NCBI RefSeq assembly: GCF_001949145.1
Contig: NW_019091553.1
Span: forward strand, 276,988-332,438
Direction of reading: 5' to 3'
Source: Acanthaster planci
Taxonomy: Eukaryota; Echinodermata; Asteroidea; Valvatida; Acanthasteridae
DNA length: 55,451 nucleotides
A program made the position numbers and the translations under genes. Below the pieces are notes generated by a model that saw nothing but the letters and a program-made list of their open reading frames with translations, had not been told where the DNA came from and ran no database searches. Shown piece by piece: positions 12,501-27,500 of this stretch. Position 1 is the first letter of the stretch; every line of letters begins with the position of its first letter.

Positions 12501-15500
12501 CCATTTTAGTGAACTGTGGCTTCCTAGCAATGGATGCGCCTCGGTTTGATAGCAGCGACGAGTAAGTTCACTTAATTGGTTTGTTAGAATGAATGTCCCC
12601 TCTCTTCTCTGTGAGACTAAATCCTATTAGATCCATTTGCGTTATATTACCCATGGTAATAGTGATTAACAAGGGATGGTAGGTAATTAATAAGTAACAT
12701 TGCACATTTTGTAGATTATGACTTTCGCTCAGTAGCGTATCCAGCTATTGGTGTGGGTGTATGTGGGGGGGGGGTTCAAGAGCGAATGTGGTCTCGGCCA
12801 CATTCAACTTGATGTTGGGAGAGCAAAAAATCAAAAGTCTTACTCACGGTCTCGGCATCCTTGCTTTATTTGTTGGTGGTGTTTTCTTAGGGTTTGGTGA
12901 CGCTTTTTGATAATATGCCGATTACTTTCTTTCCTTCTCGCGTATGATATATCTTTATTCAAATAGGCTTATTTTGACCTCACACATGGGGGGATGCATT
13001 CCATGCCAATTTGGGCTGTTCAGTGACTCACCTCTTGTACGTAAAGACGTCAGTGAAGTTCAGTTCAAATCGACACGCACGTAGCGTTTTGTTGTTGCGG
13101 TCATTTTGTACGCTTTGAAGTGTGTGAGTACGTGATGCAGCTCTTGCCAGTTGGAGAAGGTGACGTTTGAGCCAACCTCTCTTGTACAAATTGAGTATTG
13201 TGCCTGACGGATATAAGACGTATTTTCATAACACTGACCGTAAAATTACCACAAAACACGATTAAAATGTATCACGACGATACTGGAAGGAGAATATACA
13301 GGTATGGATTCCATCCTCAACCTTTAAGATTAAAATGATCAGGATTATTGTCTTGGTTTTTGTAGAATAATTCCCTTTTCTACTCTTTATCCACAGACCA
13401 TTGGTTTTCGAAATATCCGAGTAAGTGATGTTTGAAACGTTAATTTTTCATTAGCTGAAAGTTGAACCTGATTTTCTTTTTACAAAAAATGACGCTCCCA
13501 AGATTCAATATTCCAATCAATTGCACTAAGGTCGAGGGCAGTTGGTTTCAAGTATACATTGAACTTAAGGAACGTCATCTGTTTGCAAATTAAGATTACT
13601 CCAAGACTATTCGAAGACATTTGATCGTATCACGAACTTTCACTGTATAGTCTATACAGTGTACTTTGTTTCACTCATTCAGGTCTGTCTAAGACAGTAA
13701 ACATCAAGAAATTATAATAGCCTCTTTATTTTGGCCATACCCACGCACTTTTTGTTCAAGCAACACTACGTCGGGAAAAAATTCGATTGTATTAGCGGAC
13801 CTTTTAAAAAAGTTTTCCGTTTGATTTTCATTACATTGGATTCGTCATATTTTATCTTTGTTAATTCAATGCAACAATACGTCATTTATCTTGGAATGTT
13901 GGCAGTAATTCTGTAAAGGTGAAACGGATATTTGTTGTTTTGTTTTATTACTTTATATTTCCTCATGCTTTTTACAAATGCCTGTTATCTTAATCAGCCC
14001 CAAAATGCTTGTCATTTGTAGGATCGTGTTTACAGCAATATATTCCACAGAGATGATCGTCAAAATAATCGCCAGGGGATTTGTACTGCAGAAGCATACA
14101 TATCTACGAGATCCCTGGAACTGGTTGGACTTTAGTGTCATTCTTCTTGCGTAAGTAAATTTTCTTTGTGACAGCGTGCATTTGTCCTCGGTGTAGCTCT
14201 TTAATTTGGTGTTATTCACTTTTGGGGAATCATTTATGAAGGCTCCAAAACTGAAATAAGTTAGCATCAATATCTAGGTTCTTTGAAGTCCACTGCTGCA
14301 TTGACTGTTTTCGGTCAAAAACTGTTATTTGAAAGGGAAAATAGTTGTACTTTTGACGATGTCAACATTTCCTTGACCTCTCGTCTCCTGTGGACTGTCT
14401 GAGTTATAGTTTATAATGCAAAATTTTTGAATTTCCTTCAGTTTGGAATTGTATATAAATCGTGTGGCAAACCTTGTTACGAGCGAAAAATTAAGCGTTT
14501 TAGAAGACAATAATTTTTCAAATGATCTCACAAGCGTTCCCTGACGGTATCCAAGTAAAACAAGAGACTTCAACAGAGTGAGTTTCGTCGAAAAGGTCAA
14601 GTAGATATTCTTTCTCTGACAGTTAATTAATGATGTTACATTTACCGTCCTTTCCCTTTGTAGGTACGTGACATTCTTCCTTGGTTTTTTAAATGTACCA
14701 GTCGGCAACCTCTCCGGTCTTCGAACATTTAGAGTGTTAAGAGCTCTCAAAACCATCTCTGTTATCCCTGGTAAGACAATTTTGATCGGCTCCTTTGACT
14801 ACACATTGTTTCTTTATGTTGATTTGCTTTTCGTTCCGTATTTTTGTTGTCGATGTCAATGTTTGTTGTCGAGGTCGATACTTTGGGGGTATTTGACGCC
14901 CTGAAAAATAGTACTTTCAAGCAAGACATGGCATTACAAAAATCAGTCTACCAGTAAGTCTTTACCTGTTCCTTATGAGCACCTTGTTTGTATTTTGTAT
15001 TGTCAGTCATTGTGGATTGTCAGCAAGGAAACAAGTCAGGGTTTTCTATTTCATTAACTTTCGGCGCAGCAATTCATTTCATAGAATTCTAAGCAAAGTA
15101 TGCACATCATCATGAACCATGCATTTGTTTAATATCTGATGGGCAGGGATTCAAATTCTGGAAACTTGTGCATAATTGACAGGTCTTAAGAGCATCATCA
15201 ACGCCTTACTACGATCGTTGAAGATGTTAGGGGAGGTGTTGTTATTGACTTTCTTTGGACTTGCCATCTTCGCCCTGCTTTCCTTGCAACTCTACATGGG
15301 AGTTCTACACAACAAATGCGTTGTGGACTATAATATCACTGTTTTCAACGACACTGAGGAGGACTGGTATAACTTTGTGCAAAATTCAAGTAAGTTTCCA
15401 ACTTGTCTTTATACCTTCAGGAGCTTTTTATAAGGACAATATATATTTATGTCTGTGTGTTTCCTTCCCTCCAATGGTGACCGTAAGGTGAGGCAAAGAC

Positions 15501-18500
15501 TAATGATGGTGTCACAGACTGATGACTACGAAGACACATACATACTGCGATTTTGTGCTGATGCGAGTCCGGGGCCCAGTTTGGTAAAATAAACGGATTA
15601 ATCAATGCAACGGTACTTTCCCTATTCCTCAGTATAATGTTGCTACTGTGATGGCCGATGACGTATACCGATTTTTGATCAAGTAAACCATAATTAAAAA
15701 AAAATTTTCCCACGTAAGTCTTATATAGGGAAACGAGCCTCGCAGGGATGTTGGGTGACTTGAACTGAAACCAGTGTAAGAATTATAGAAACACATAACA
15801 TAAAGTTGATCTGGCAAGTTTGCTTATACAAACGCTTGTTCTATGTTCTAAACTTACAAAAGGTAATTTATCCTACGTAGAGCCAAAATTCAATCAAGTG
15901 CTTTCAAATGCAGAATGGTTGTAGATAATTGACCTAGGCCTATATTGACGTATTGAAAATGCCGTAGCAACTAAATACTACGGAGCAGCCAAATACTTTG
16001 GAAAACAGTGATTTATTTGAGAACAGTACTTTGTTAGGCATCTTGGCCACAATTCCAGCAACCGAAATTTGACAATTCTTCTCTGCTTATGTTGATAGCG
16101 AACTGGTACTATTGGGACGGTGAGCCAAGGGTGTGCAGTAATATATCTGGCCCAGGGTAAGTAAGGGTCAACCTGCCTATGTGCTACTTGCTTGAACAAC
16201 AGAAAGTTCAGTTTTGAACAAAAGACTACATGTCCCTAAGGGCAACCTGCTCCCCTGAATACACCAACGAGGTACAATGCGGAGTCCTTATAAACCCTAA
16301 ACCAAGGAAATTGGCAAGTTTAAGGGTGTGCTATCGCAAGTTGTCAATTTCAGATGTTCACATGAATGATAGAGTCCTTCGCTTGTGTACATAGATTTTG
16401 AAGTTTTGCTTTAAAAAAACAAAGCCGCAAGGCAAAAATGTTTGTCTTGGATGACGTCTTATTTGTTTTGAGACTTTTAGTTGTGGGGTGAGAATCAGTC
16501 TATAAATGAGGCCGATTTTGTTGCGCTCTGTCACGGGCATTGTGCGTAATCCGGTTCGTAAGTATGACGTCACTTCAGTTTAAACCACACCCACTGCACA
16601 CGTGCACTACACATAGGGTTACATGCATTGATCGCCGTTCATGTGGAGCCATGGAACCGGAAGTTAACGCGCAACTTCTGCGATCGTCCATTGGGAGCCT
16701 GGAAATCGTGTGGCGCGTCCACCTTTGTGACGAAGTTACTTACGAACCGGATAGGACTCAATGTCTGCAACATACCCTACATGTTTCTTACAAGAAACTA
16801 TAGAGGTTCGAGTGAATGCGCTATCTTAAGCACAGATGTTATGCCACACTATGTAATGTACCTTTTTATGGAGGCAGTTAACTGATATCTTCGTTTATGT
16901 GAGCTGCATGCCGCAAAAATGGAAACACTTGTAGAAAATCTTGTGCATCTTAAAATTTTCCCTTTTTATGTATACCAGCTTTATGGACACAAAATGTTAA
17001 TATACAATATGGTCACAAACTGTTTACCTACACATTTTCTTAACTCGCATGTATCCAGTGAAATTGTCATTGGTTTCGACATGTCTGTAACTGAAGGTGA
17101 TCGCTGTAACATTTACTGATGTTCTTTTTGTTTATTTTTCTCTTTCTGTGTAATGCTGAATACTCTCAGACGGGGATGGAGGTGAGTTTTACTTTCTTGA
17201 CTCTTCGTTAAATAACAACTACGTTTTAAAAACAAGGAAAACAATGAAAAGGTTAAACCGTTGTTTCGACATAACGGCAATTAAAACCGCAGAAATTTAA
17301 GTTTCAACCGTACCAACTGGATTACATTGCTCATAAATGCAATTGTGCCATAATCTTCTGAAAATGCCAATGTAATAGTGTAAGTTCCGAAATGATTGTT
17401 AGAAGATAAGCTTCGCCGCCGTAAACACATGTAAACAGAAGGAAATTATCTTGCAGACACATTGCTCCTACTTTTAAAACCTGGTCACAAGCTTAAACTC
17501 TTTGACATTTGTTTTGCTCACAGTCCATGTCCTGAGAACTATACGTGTCTAAAGGACATTGGGCCCAACCCTAACGGCGGATACACAGGCTTCGACAACA
17601 TTGGGATGTCTTTACTTACGTGCTTCCAAGTCGTTACATTGGACTTTTGGGAAGACGTCTATAATTTGGTGAGAATGAGTTCTTTCAGTTTAACATATCT
17701 GCAATGTCTTATGCATGCAATTAATTTAAAGGCCATTTTCAAGCCCACCTCTGTCTTACTAATACTGAGGTCTTACCACTCACCCCTGAGCTTGTCGGGA
17801 TTGGCTGCCAAATTTACCTCCGTTAATTTCACATCAGACAAAGCAATGGACGCCCAATCAGATTTTGAACCTACTTGTATTATGATGCTTCATTTAAAAT
17901 TAATTTGTTGCCTTTTCTGGTTTCTGTGATTGCTCTTTTACGCCTTGTTTATTTCAGATTATTCGTGCGACTGGTCCATTGAGCATGCTATTCTTCTTCA
18001 TTACCGTCATGTTTGGATCATTTTATTTGGTTAATCTCATGCTGGCAGTGGTATCTCTGGCATACACAGAGGAGATGGAAAACCAGGGAAAGGTTGGTAA
18101 CCGAAGCACAACAAAATGTTAAACATATAATGAATAGGTATATACCAGCGTATATGGCCAGGTAGCGGTGGATACATCTTTAGACAGTTACTGGTTGTAT
18201 GCATACTGGTCGATAACTGACGATGAATAAGGTATATCAACTATTTGTGGATAGATCATGACACGGTTCAAAGATGCTGAAAAGTTAACCACGGTAAGAC
18301 TATAGTTTAATGCTTCTTAGTCCAGTTTAAGTTTGGTATGGAGTGGTTGAAATGTGAAAATGTATGTGTTGGGAGATAATGTTACCTTAACAGGTCACAT
18401 GAACCACCATGCGTAATTGTGTTATGAACTCCGGTAGTGGGAATATGATTCTAACGTGACTGAAAGCTTGAAAAACGTCTAGTCCCTAAAGTATGCTTAA

Positions 18501-21500
18501 GCGCACCCTTGCATCAAAAGGATCCTGTTTCCTTAATTAACAGTATATCAAGTAATAGTATGAACTATCCTCCCATTACTTGCAGGAAAAAGCGTTGAAA
18601 GCACAGCAGATTCGCGAAAACGTTCTCAGTATGGACGCTGAGAAACTAAAGAAGCTGGCAGAGAAGAAACGAAAGCGGAAAGAGAGACGGGAAAAATTGC
18701 GCCAATTACAGTTGAAGCAGCTTCAAGAAAACGATGCAGGGCAAATTAGCCAGTCTAACCAGGCATTCGTCGACATTGAGAAGATGGATAATGGCAGTGA
18801 CAGCACATCTAAGGTTTCTCAGGTAATTATTTATCAGGAATAGCTTTTGTGGAAAAAATTTCTTCAATTGGAGTGATATATTCTCCAATACGGTGTGAAC
18901 CAAACACTGAGAGAAGAACCAGGTGATTCACATCACTTGGAACAAGGAATAATTCTCATAGTCTTAAATCCTTCCGCAAGTATCATATCTGTTGGCTTGT
19001 ACTTAAATCTCTTTCTTTGCCATTACAATGCCTACCAAAGGATGAAATTCAACGCGGTTCTCTGCAAGATGAAGTGAGTATAAGCCTTGCAAGATAATTT
19101 CAAACTATTCGTCTTACTTGAGGTAATGCTAATGTGTTACGTCCAGATAATTGTTTTCTGCCATTACGTTATATTTCAACGAAGGATATTCGGATTGCTT
19201 GATATTTAACCCTGACGGGTCTATGACAGTAAAACTTCAACTTTTTCACGACAATCATTGGAGATTTTTAAAAATTCCTCTGTGTTTCTTTTCTTTTAAT
19301 CTTAAATATTTGTTCAATTGATTCGTTATTTTTGGTTAGTTTTAAAAGTGTTTAGTGCCATTCTGATTTTACACTGATGCCAGATATTCACTGTAATAGT
19401 TGAAGGGAACTTTTTATGTAGCATTTAGTTGAAGCGGAGAGGCTGCACTTTTAAATTGCGATCTCTTGTTAATATCACTTAAATTTTTGCAATGCTTCCG
19501 GGCAAAGGACATAACATCTGTACAGGAACTCAACGATGATAGTGACAACGTAAGTATGCTGACCCAGAATCACTAACGTTCGGCGTGCTGTGTTGGTGTA
19601 TTGTTCGTGTGTGTAGATGATTTAAATTGGAAGAGCGGTAAAATCAATATTTTGAAATACTGGCTTCCAAACTACAGCTATTCACATCTGCTGTGGTTAA
19701 ACCACGCTATCGCGAAAAATTACGCTATTGAAAATTAAGCTATAAAGGAGTTTAATATTTGCCGGGTTTTTTTGCGCCTTTCTGATAATGTAATCAGTTA
19801 TTTTTTAGAGTTGTACCGCCATTGATCATTATTACTACATCGTTACCAGATAAATGTACATGTCGACTGATATCCAAAGCCACATGCACCCACAGCTTAA
19901 CAACGAATGCCAATGTTTAAGCAACAGATTCAGCGTAATTTCATGAGGGATTGTGCTTGTTGTCTTATGAGATATCAAAGTGATTCATGCCCTATTGTCT
20001 CTTGTACTTCACACAGACCTATACTAGCCAGTTGGTGCACATTTCTCGTCGTAATATGAGTGAATGTTTCTTTGGAATTTTACCTTTCATGAAACTTATT
20101 CTTAACAGAAAACTGAGGGTGGTGATGCCACAGAAGAATCCCCAGACACTAGTAAGGAGGAATCTAAGAGTCAGGCGGACAATGATGACGATGAAAACAT
20201 GACTATTCAAAGTAAGTATTACAGTAGTATGTATTAATGGCCAGTAGTTGTTCAATAGAAATACCGCTTTTGTCCTGTGAAGTCCTAGTTATTACTATTA
20301 TTTGTGATTTAATCTGCGACATTGTGTCCAACGAATTATAATAATTGGCAAAACTTGCGTTTCCAATGTTGGTGATGTATAAGGCAGACTTCATGGTTTC
20401 AATGCGCCGTTTCAAACTTCTCATACTTCTCAAAGTAACCAAAGTGAGGTATACCGGTAGTCATGACATCAACTTTTGTTCCGTCCCATCAGATCCAGAC
20501 GAGACTGATGACGGATCAAACGAGCCGGTACCATGCTGCCCCCGTCAGAAACGATGCCGTCGCTGTCTGATTCCTCGGAGCGTCTATCGCGCCTACAAGA
20601 AACTCCAGTACTACGCCGCACTCTTCGTGCTTGACCCCGTTATGGATTTGTTTATCACATTCTGCATTTTACTTAATACCGCTTTCCTGGCCATGGATCA
20701 TCACATGATTTCTTCTACATGGGAAACGGTGCTTGACATAGGAAATAGGGTATGTACAGTATTATGTTTAGCATGAAATGTATGCACGTCCATGGAAAAA
20801 CGTCACTGTAACCACAGTAACACTGACTTAATTGCGAATACGAAAGCATCCTTAGTACCAACAGCGAATATAATGAACAAACCTTAATGGATTACTTGAA
20901 ACCAGCGGTAGAGTCTAGTAATTTTTCATAAATCGCCCACACAATATGTACATGTAATGGATTTTGGGTAGGTCAATAAGTTTACTGAGAATTTAATGAA
21001 ACCAACACTTGCTTTTATTTTATTCCTTGAAGGTGTTCACTGCAATTTTCACCATTGAGTGCGTACTGAAGCTGATCAGCTTAAATGCGAAATTTTTCAA
21101 GACCGGTTGGAACATCTTTGATCTCATCATTGTCGTCTGCAGTTTGGTTGAGCTAGGATTACAGGGTGTTCAAGGCCTGTCCATCTTGAGAACATTTAGA
21201 CTTGTAAGTTCAGTTCAGATTTTGTTTTTTAAAATTGTGAGAAGATTTTGCCTCTATAGTAATTTGAATATTTATTTAAAAAAAATCACTCATAAACTTC
21301 CAACATCTTACAATTTTCCAAATATCCAAAAATTGAAGCAATATCGAAGCAATGAAATCCGTGATCAATTGGTTAGTTTCCATTAATTTACCGGCACTTT
21401 TTTTTTACAGCTTCGTGTGCTGAAACTTGCTCAGTCTTGGACCACAATGCGCATGCTCATTTCCATCATCGGCAACACCATGGGGGCCCTAGGCAACGTA

Positions 21501-24500
21501 TCTTTCGTCTTGCTTATCATTGTCTACATCTTTGCTATCATGGGCATGCAGCTGCTCGGCAAAAATTACACCGAGGAGTTCTTCGGTGAAGGCAACTTAC
21601 CACGCTGGCACTTCAGGGATTTTACCCATTCCCTGTTGCTAATTTTCCGCATCCTTTGTGGTGAATGGATTGAGCCGTTGTATGACTGTATGGATTGCTC
21701 TGATCAGGCAACTTGTATTCTCATATTCACGTCTTCATACATGGTGGGAAATGTGATGGTAAGTGAGAGATCTTGTACAATGTCATGTTGTTCATTCTTA
21801 GAAGCACATTTTGTTCAACATTTTGCTCAAATGACACTGGTTACAACTAGAGACGTTTTTTTGCTGGCGCTCAAGTTGATAAACTTTTACTTGAATGTTG
21901 ATACAATTTTACTTGAATTATAACATGGCTGAGGTAATTTTACATCGTTTTCTGGGAAGAATGACAATGCCTACAATCGTTTCTCCGATGATTGTTGCAG
22001 TGCAAACGTGGAAGTGGTGTCGCAAGGCTCCATTTGGAGATTTAAACATGGGTTATAAGAGATACAAATGCTCTGCATTATTGCGGTATGTCTTAAAAAA
22101 CATGCTGTAAACTTTGAAAGATTTCAATTAGAGAGTTAATGATTAACAATTAGTGTATTGAACTCGAAAAAGAGTGGCAGTTTATGCAGGAATTTCTTCT
22201 TCTCTTTCAGATACTGAATTTGTTCCTTGCTCTTCTCTTGAACTCCTTCGCCTCGGACACTCTACAGAAGGAAGAAACGGAAGAAACACGCCTTGGCCAA
22301 GGCGTTGCCAAGGTCAAACGCTGGGCTAAAGCCCTTTTCCGAATGTGTTGTTGCAAGTTTCGCCGATCCACTAAAGTAGGAGTTGAGGAGAAGGAGATGA
22401 AGGACTCGAAACTGAATGAAACTAATGGTGAGAATGACACCGTCATGAACCAGTCAACAAAAGTCTCCACAAAGCTTACAGTAGTTGATGACGATGACAG
22501 AATTTCGCAAATAAGTTTGGATCGTGAAGAACATGGTATAAAATGTGAGTCATGGGTGTGGTGTGGTTTGAACAAAAATGTTTGCTTGCTGTGACATTCC
22601 ACATCATTAACGTCATCATGAACAGTTTTCTCCATCTGTGTGTACTGACAAACGAGATTGCAAACCAAATACACCATGTAAATTTACGGCCAGCTATTTT
22701 TCATTTTTGAGAATAACATGAAGTGTGTGAATATCTATACATTTACAAAGTACTAACTTCCTATTTAATCAACTAGTCCGCGTCACTTAGTCCTTGTACT
22801 TCCTCCTGACTATAGCCCATTCACTGCCAGAGGGACTGAAGCCTTCGATGCCCTTTACTTTTCGTGTGCTCAAATGTTGTTTCTTTAAAATGTTGTTTAA
22901 AAAGACACAAACATTAATGTTACGATAGAGGGTGAAAGTCCTCAGTCGGCAAACCTTTTTTTGTTGCGCGATTAAATTGTTTGGAGCATGAAAGAATTTC
23001 AGTGCGTAGACTTCCAAAGCAGAAGAGGGGAGACGCTAAAGGCGACTCCAAACTTCCACTAACTGGATATTCCTGGTCTCAGAAAAAGTTTTGAGTGCTT
23101 ACACTTAGAAAGCATTTGATGGTTGCATGTCTACTGTGCTAGATTTTATGCACTTGCGTTACTTTACTCCTAAATGCGATCGTAATGAATACATAAATAA
23201 AACCTTTTACTTTCCTCAAATCAAGCAGAACTATAGGTTTAAGAAAGTATAATTTTTTCAAACCTCGAAGCTTATTACTTTGGATTCTTTTCACAAGTTT
23301 GATAGAATAACTTCAAATCAGTCACTGGTAATAATTACATGGTGTGGTTTATGGTGCCAACAGTTCAAATACTTCGTAGTACTGACTGCCAGGTCATGCT
23401 TTGTGTTTTTAGTTACCGGTGTGGAATTGGAACCTGTGTCAAGTCGGCGGAATACATTGGTAGCTGTGCTTCCTTATCAGAACGGCTCGATACACAACGG
23501 CTCTATCAACGGATCTGTACATGGCATGCCACGTAACGGCTCAATACACACGTCCAGAGCAGCCTCGCCGTTCACTACTACCAACACGCTCATCCCAAAC
23601 GGCAACTACTTAGAGGCTGGTAGTAGGAATGGCAGTGCAGTAAGTCTACGGGTAAGACATTTGGTCTGTTTTTTATTGGCACTTTGAAAGGTATATGTCT
23701 GAAAGTATCACAACCACTCGTCAGTTCATACCAGTCCATATCCAGGAATTTGGTAAATAACATTGTCATCAGCATAGACAGCTTGGGTATTTTCTTAAGT
23801 CAGAAATCCATTTCAGTTGTCAAAGTATTTAGAGACACATCTTTAACTTTAAACCATGCATAAGAACATTTGAAGAGTCTCTTTCAAGGTTTGTATTATT
23901 TGTGAGTAGACTTTCTCAGTGATCTCACACCCGGTTCCCATCAATCACACCCTTGACCACATGTCCCAGGTGCATGTAGACGTTATAATTGTTTATTTCT
24001 CATCTTCAGTTCTTCACGTAAAATACAAACGATTTTTAGTCCGTTAGATTAGTAATTCACGAATATAGGACTACTGTGAGCATGATTTGTATTTCCTGAT
24101 AACCAATAATTCTGGGTTTTTTTTATATTCAGCATCGTCCAACTTCACACACTGCGCTCTCATCTTCGGTTGTCAATTCTAACGACAAGACGTGCGAGCG
24201 TCCAGGAATAACAGTGGTCAATAACACAGACTCAGAGACAGGAGAGGAGGAAACGGCCCGTGTAGTGCAAGGTTCAATGTTGATAGTCCAAAGCAGGCCC
24301 ACTAGTTCTATGCAGAAGGATGCACTGGTTGAAGTTGGGATAATAGAAGACCCGGTGCACGATTGTTGCCCGCAGGTGTGCACCGCATTTTGCAGTAGGA
24401 AATGTCCGTGCACTTTCTACCGTTCCCCAGAGTCATCTGCCTCCTACTCCGTGTGGAGGCGCTTCAGGGAGTTAGTCTGCACAGTCGTAGAAAACAGATT

Positions 24501-27500
24501 CTTTGAGTGGTTCATTCTTCTAATTATTCTTGTCAGCACAATTACGCTGGTAAGTCAATTTCCCAAAATTTGAACCGATGTTTTTCAGGTTATCCATGAA
24601 TAAACTGAAAACCTCCTGCTCGGTATTGGTAACCGTTGGCCTTTACGTATTCGTGTGCCTATATCAGTATTAATTGCTGCCCCCTACCTAGATTTTAGTC
24701 CATGGTGTTCTGTGCAACCGCTCTGTTTCTTTTCAACTGAAAACTTTTCAAACTACTCTTAAATGTTAAAGTTATTTCTAAATTACAGTTTTTCAATCGA
24801 TTCTACACGGTAATTGCACTAGTATGCATATTTGCCAAACAAAAAAGTGACACGGGTCCTGAAATATTTCGAAAACACAACTAAACTTAAATTCTCTGCG
24901 TCAAATATAATGCATTCAAATTTTCAGAGAACTTATAAAAGTTGGCACTCACATGAAAATGCACAGGACAACTAACGATGGCAACAGATGACTTAAGATG
25001 TCGTCCAACATGAATGAAAAAATCAAAATAACATAGACAAAAATGTGCTTTAATTGTTTTTTAAAGTAATGCTTTGTAAGTGGCTTTTATTTCTCAATAT
25101 TGTGACCGAAGCGACTGTAGATTTGGAGATTGAATTAAATCCTTTCTTCTGCTTCTCTCAGTGTCTGATCATAATTGATGACACGATCAAAACGGTGGCG
25201 TATGAACTGTTGTCGGGACACCTCCCCCTTCCTTACCGATACGTTTGCTTCTTTCTGTTCTACCATTCTGGCTCTTTTTCTCTCAAGCAAGAAGAATATT
25301 CATTGACAGCCATTTCTGTACTCCTTGTTGCTCGAGATAAATAAATGACTTCCCGAGTCGTTTAGATTATCTGAGTAATTCCTGTGCTACATGAATGGAA
25401 CATAATAGGCTTCATTTACAGAAGAAAATGCATTCAAATGATATCCGAGCTGAACATGCAATACAGAATGAGACATTCAATAGGATGAAATGCGTGTTGG
25501 GCGAATTGAATTTTGTATGGATACATTCTGGAAATATTTCAAGTTCCTTAAAATGCACACAAAGTGTTGTGAGTATTGTGGTTTCTCTCCTGATGATCAT
25601 CATCCTATAGTTGTATTTATATATACCGTGTGGAAGCGATTGATAAACCGTAACAGTGGTACTATGGTGTCTTGTGTGCGGAGAAGCTAGAAATTCTCAA
25701 AGAACAGTTTAACAAAATTAGATAATGCAAAAAGCTCAAGGTACGTAGACTCTTATTTCATTTTTCCCAAATTTCTTTCAGGTATTTGAGGATATTCATC
25801 TCCCAAGTAATCCCGGCATGCAAGAGGTGTTAGCCATTTGTAACGTGGTCTTTGCGATTATCTTCGTCATCGAAATGTTGTTAAAATGGATAGCAATAGG
25901 ATATGTGAAGTACTTCACAAACTTCTGGTGTTGGCTTGATTTTGTCATCGTTGTTGTAAGTCTTAATCTTTCGTTCCATTAAAAAAATCATTTATTTTAT
26001 ATCGTAGACTGATTTTTATAAGTCATGACATTAACACATCAGATGACAGTTTTGCAATGTCAATTTATGAACCTTTTTTATGCATAGCATTTTTACTGTT
26101 TTTACAAGCATGAAGTATAATGTACAGCATTTTGCGCATACTTTAGATCAGTCTTTAATGTTATAACTTACACTGGGTAAATCCACCAAGCAGATTATAG
26201 TCATGATAATTTGGAAGTTAAAATACATGGCTTAAAGTTTTGCCCCAAATCTTCTGCAGATTGCCATTATGAGCTTGATATTGGACGCCGTCGGCCTGTC
26301 TGGTATTGGAGCATTCAGGGCTTTACGAACACTTCGAGCACTACGACCTCTAAGAGCAATTTCACGCTGGCAAGGAATCAAGGTAAGTACTCAAATAGAC
26401 CAGAGGGGAAAGCTGCCACCTCTAGACCGCATGCCTCTTAGTGCGGAAGCACCAGTCCTGAACTTTCCATAATTCAAAGTATAGCTGCAATATCTTTTGC
26501 TTTATATACTGATGTTTGACATCCTACTCGAAGTAAAAATCTGGATTTTTACTCTGAACCGTACATTTTGTTTATACGGTGTTTAGTGTATTAGCAATTT
26601 TCATATTTATGAGCTCAGAAGTACTGGAGACATGAAGGAGATGCACATAGCTGCAAGCATATATTAGATATTAGTTATTTCAAATTTCAGACTACCTGGG
26701 TTACTTTTATGATCGAACTTTTTACCAGTCGATGAACTTGTTACGTCCAAACCAGTTTTAGGATTTCAATTCTCTTGTCATAAATCCTGTAGTTGCATTC
26801 TTTTTAGGGATATCTACCATAAACATAGTGACAGGTAAACAAAGTTATTATTGGGATTTGAAATGAAAAGTACAGGAAACAGTTTGATCATACCATGCAA
26901 TGACAAACTACTGCAATGCATCAGCATCACACTTACTGGTTTTATAGTTACTTGCAATTACCATGGATGTGATATTTTATGGGTGTGTTATGCTTAGCAA
27001 ATGTTTATTCATAGTTGAATTTGTATACATGTGTATATTATTACTGATAAATTTAATTACAGATCGTGGTAAATGCACTGGCTCATGCCATTCCAGCCAT
27101 CGTCAATGTTGTACTCGTTTGCGTGGTATTCTGGCTTATCTTCAGCATTATGGGGGTTCAGTTCTTCAAAGGAACCTTCTCAAAATGTGTCGACGAAGAC
27201 GGGAACAAGATCAGCATCGACGTTGTAAACAACTTCTCAGATTGCATAAGCCTCAACTATACATGGGAATCCAATAAGATCAACTTTGACAACGTCATGA
27301 ATGGTTACTTGGCGCTTTTCCAAGTGGTAAGTACAACTTGTTGGATATGGGAATGATCGTCCTACGGCAAGATGTGCGTGGTGTCCAATGACACCATTAA
27401 CAAAACACAGAGAATATCTTTGCCGGCATGTGGTCGCACAGAAGATTTCAATCCCGATAGATATATGACACTAAGAAAATAACAATATGGAAATAATAAA

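Noticed and set aside
14325-14756. Antisense 143-residue ORF over intron 4 and exon 5
   Set aside because: Overlaps the conserved S4 exon on the other strand and shows no protein features.
17168-17179. 12-nt microexon candidate (ctctcag|acggggatggag|gtgagt) in the DI turret
   Set aside because: It ends at phase 1 whereas exon 8 needs phase 2. The 58-nt exon at 16099-16156 solves the frame and matches the family.
22207-22677. Antisense 156-residue ORF over Nav2 exon 17
   Set aside because: Shadow of the coding strand; composition mirrors the exon and there is no family similarity.
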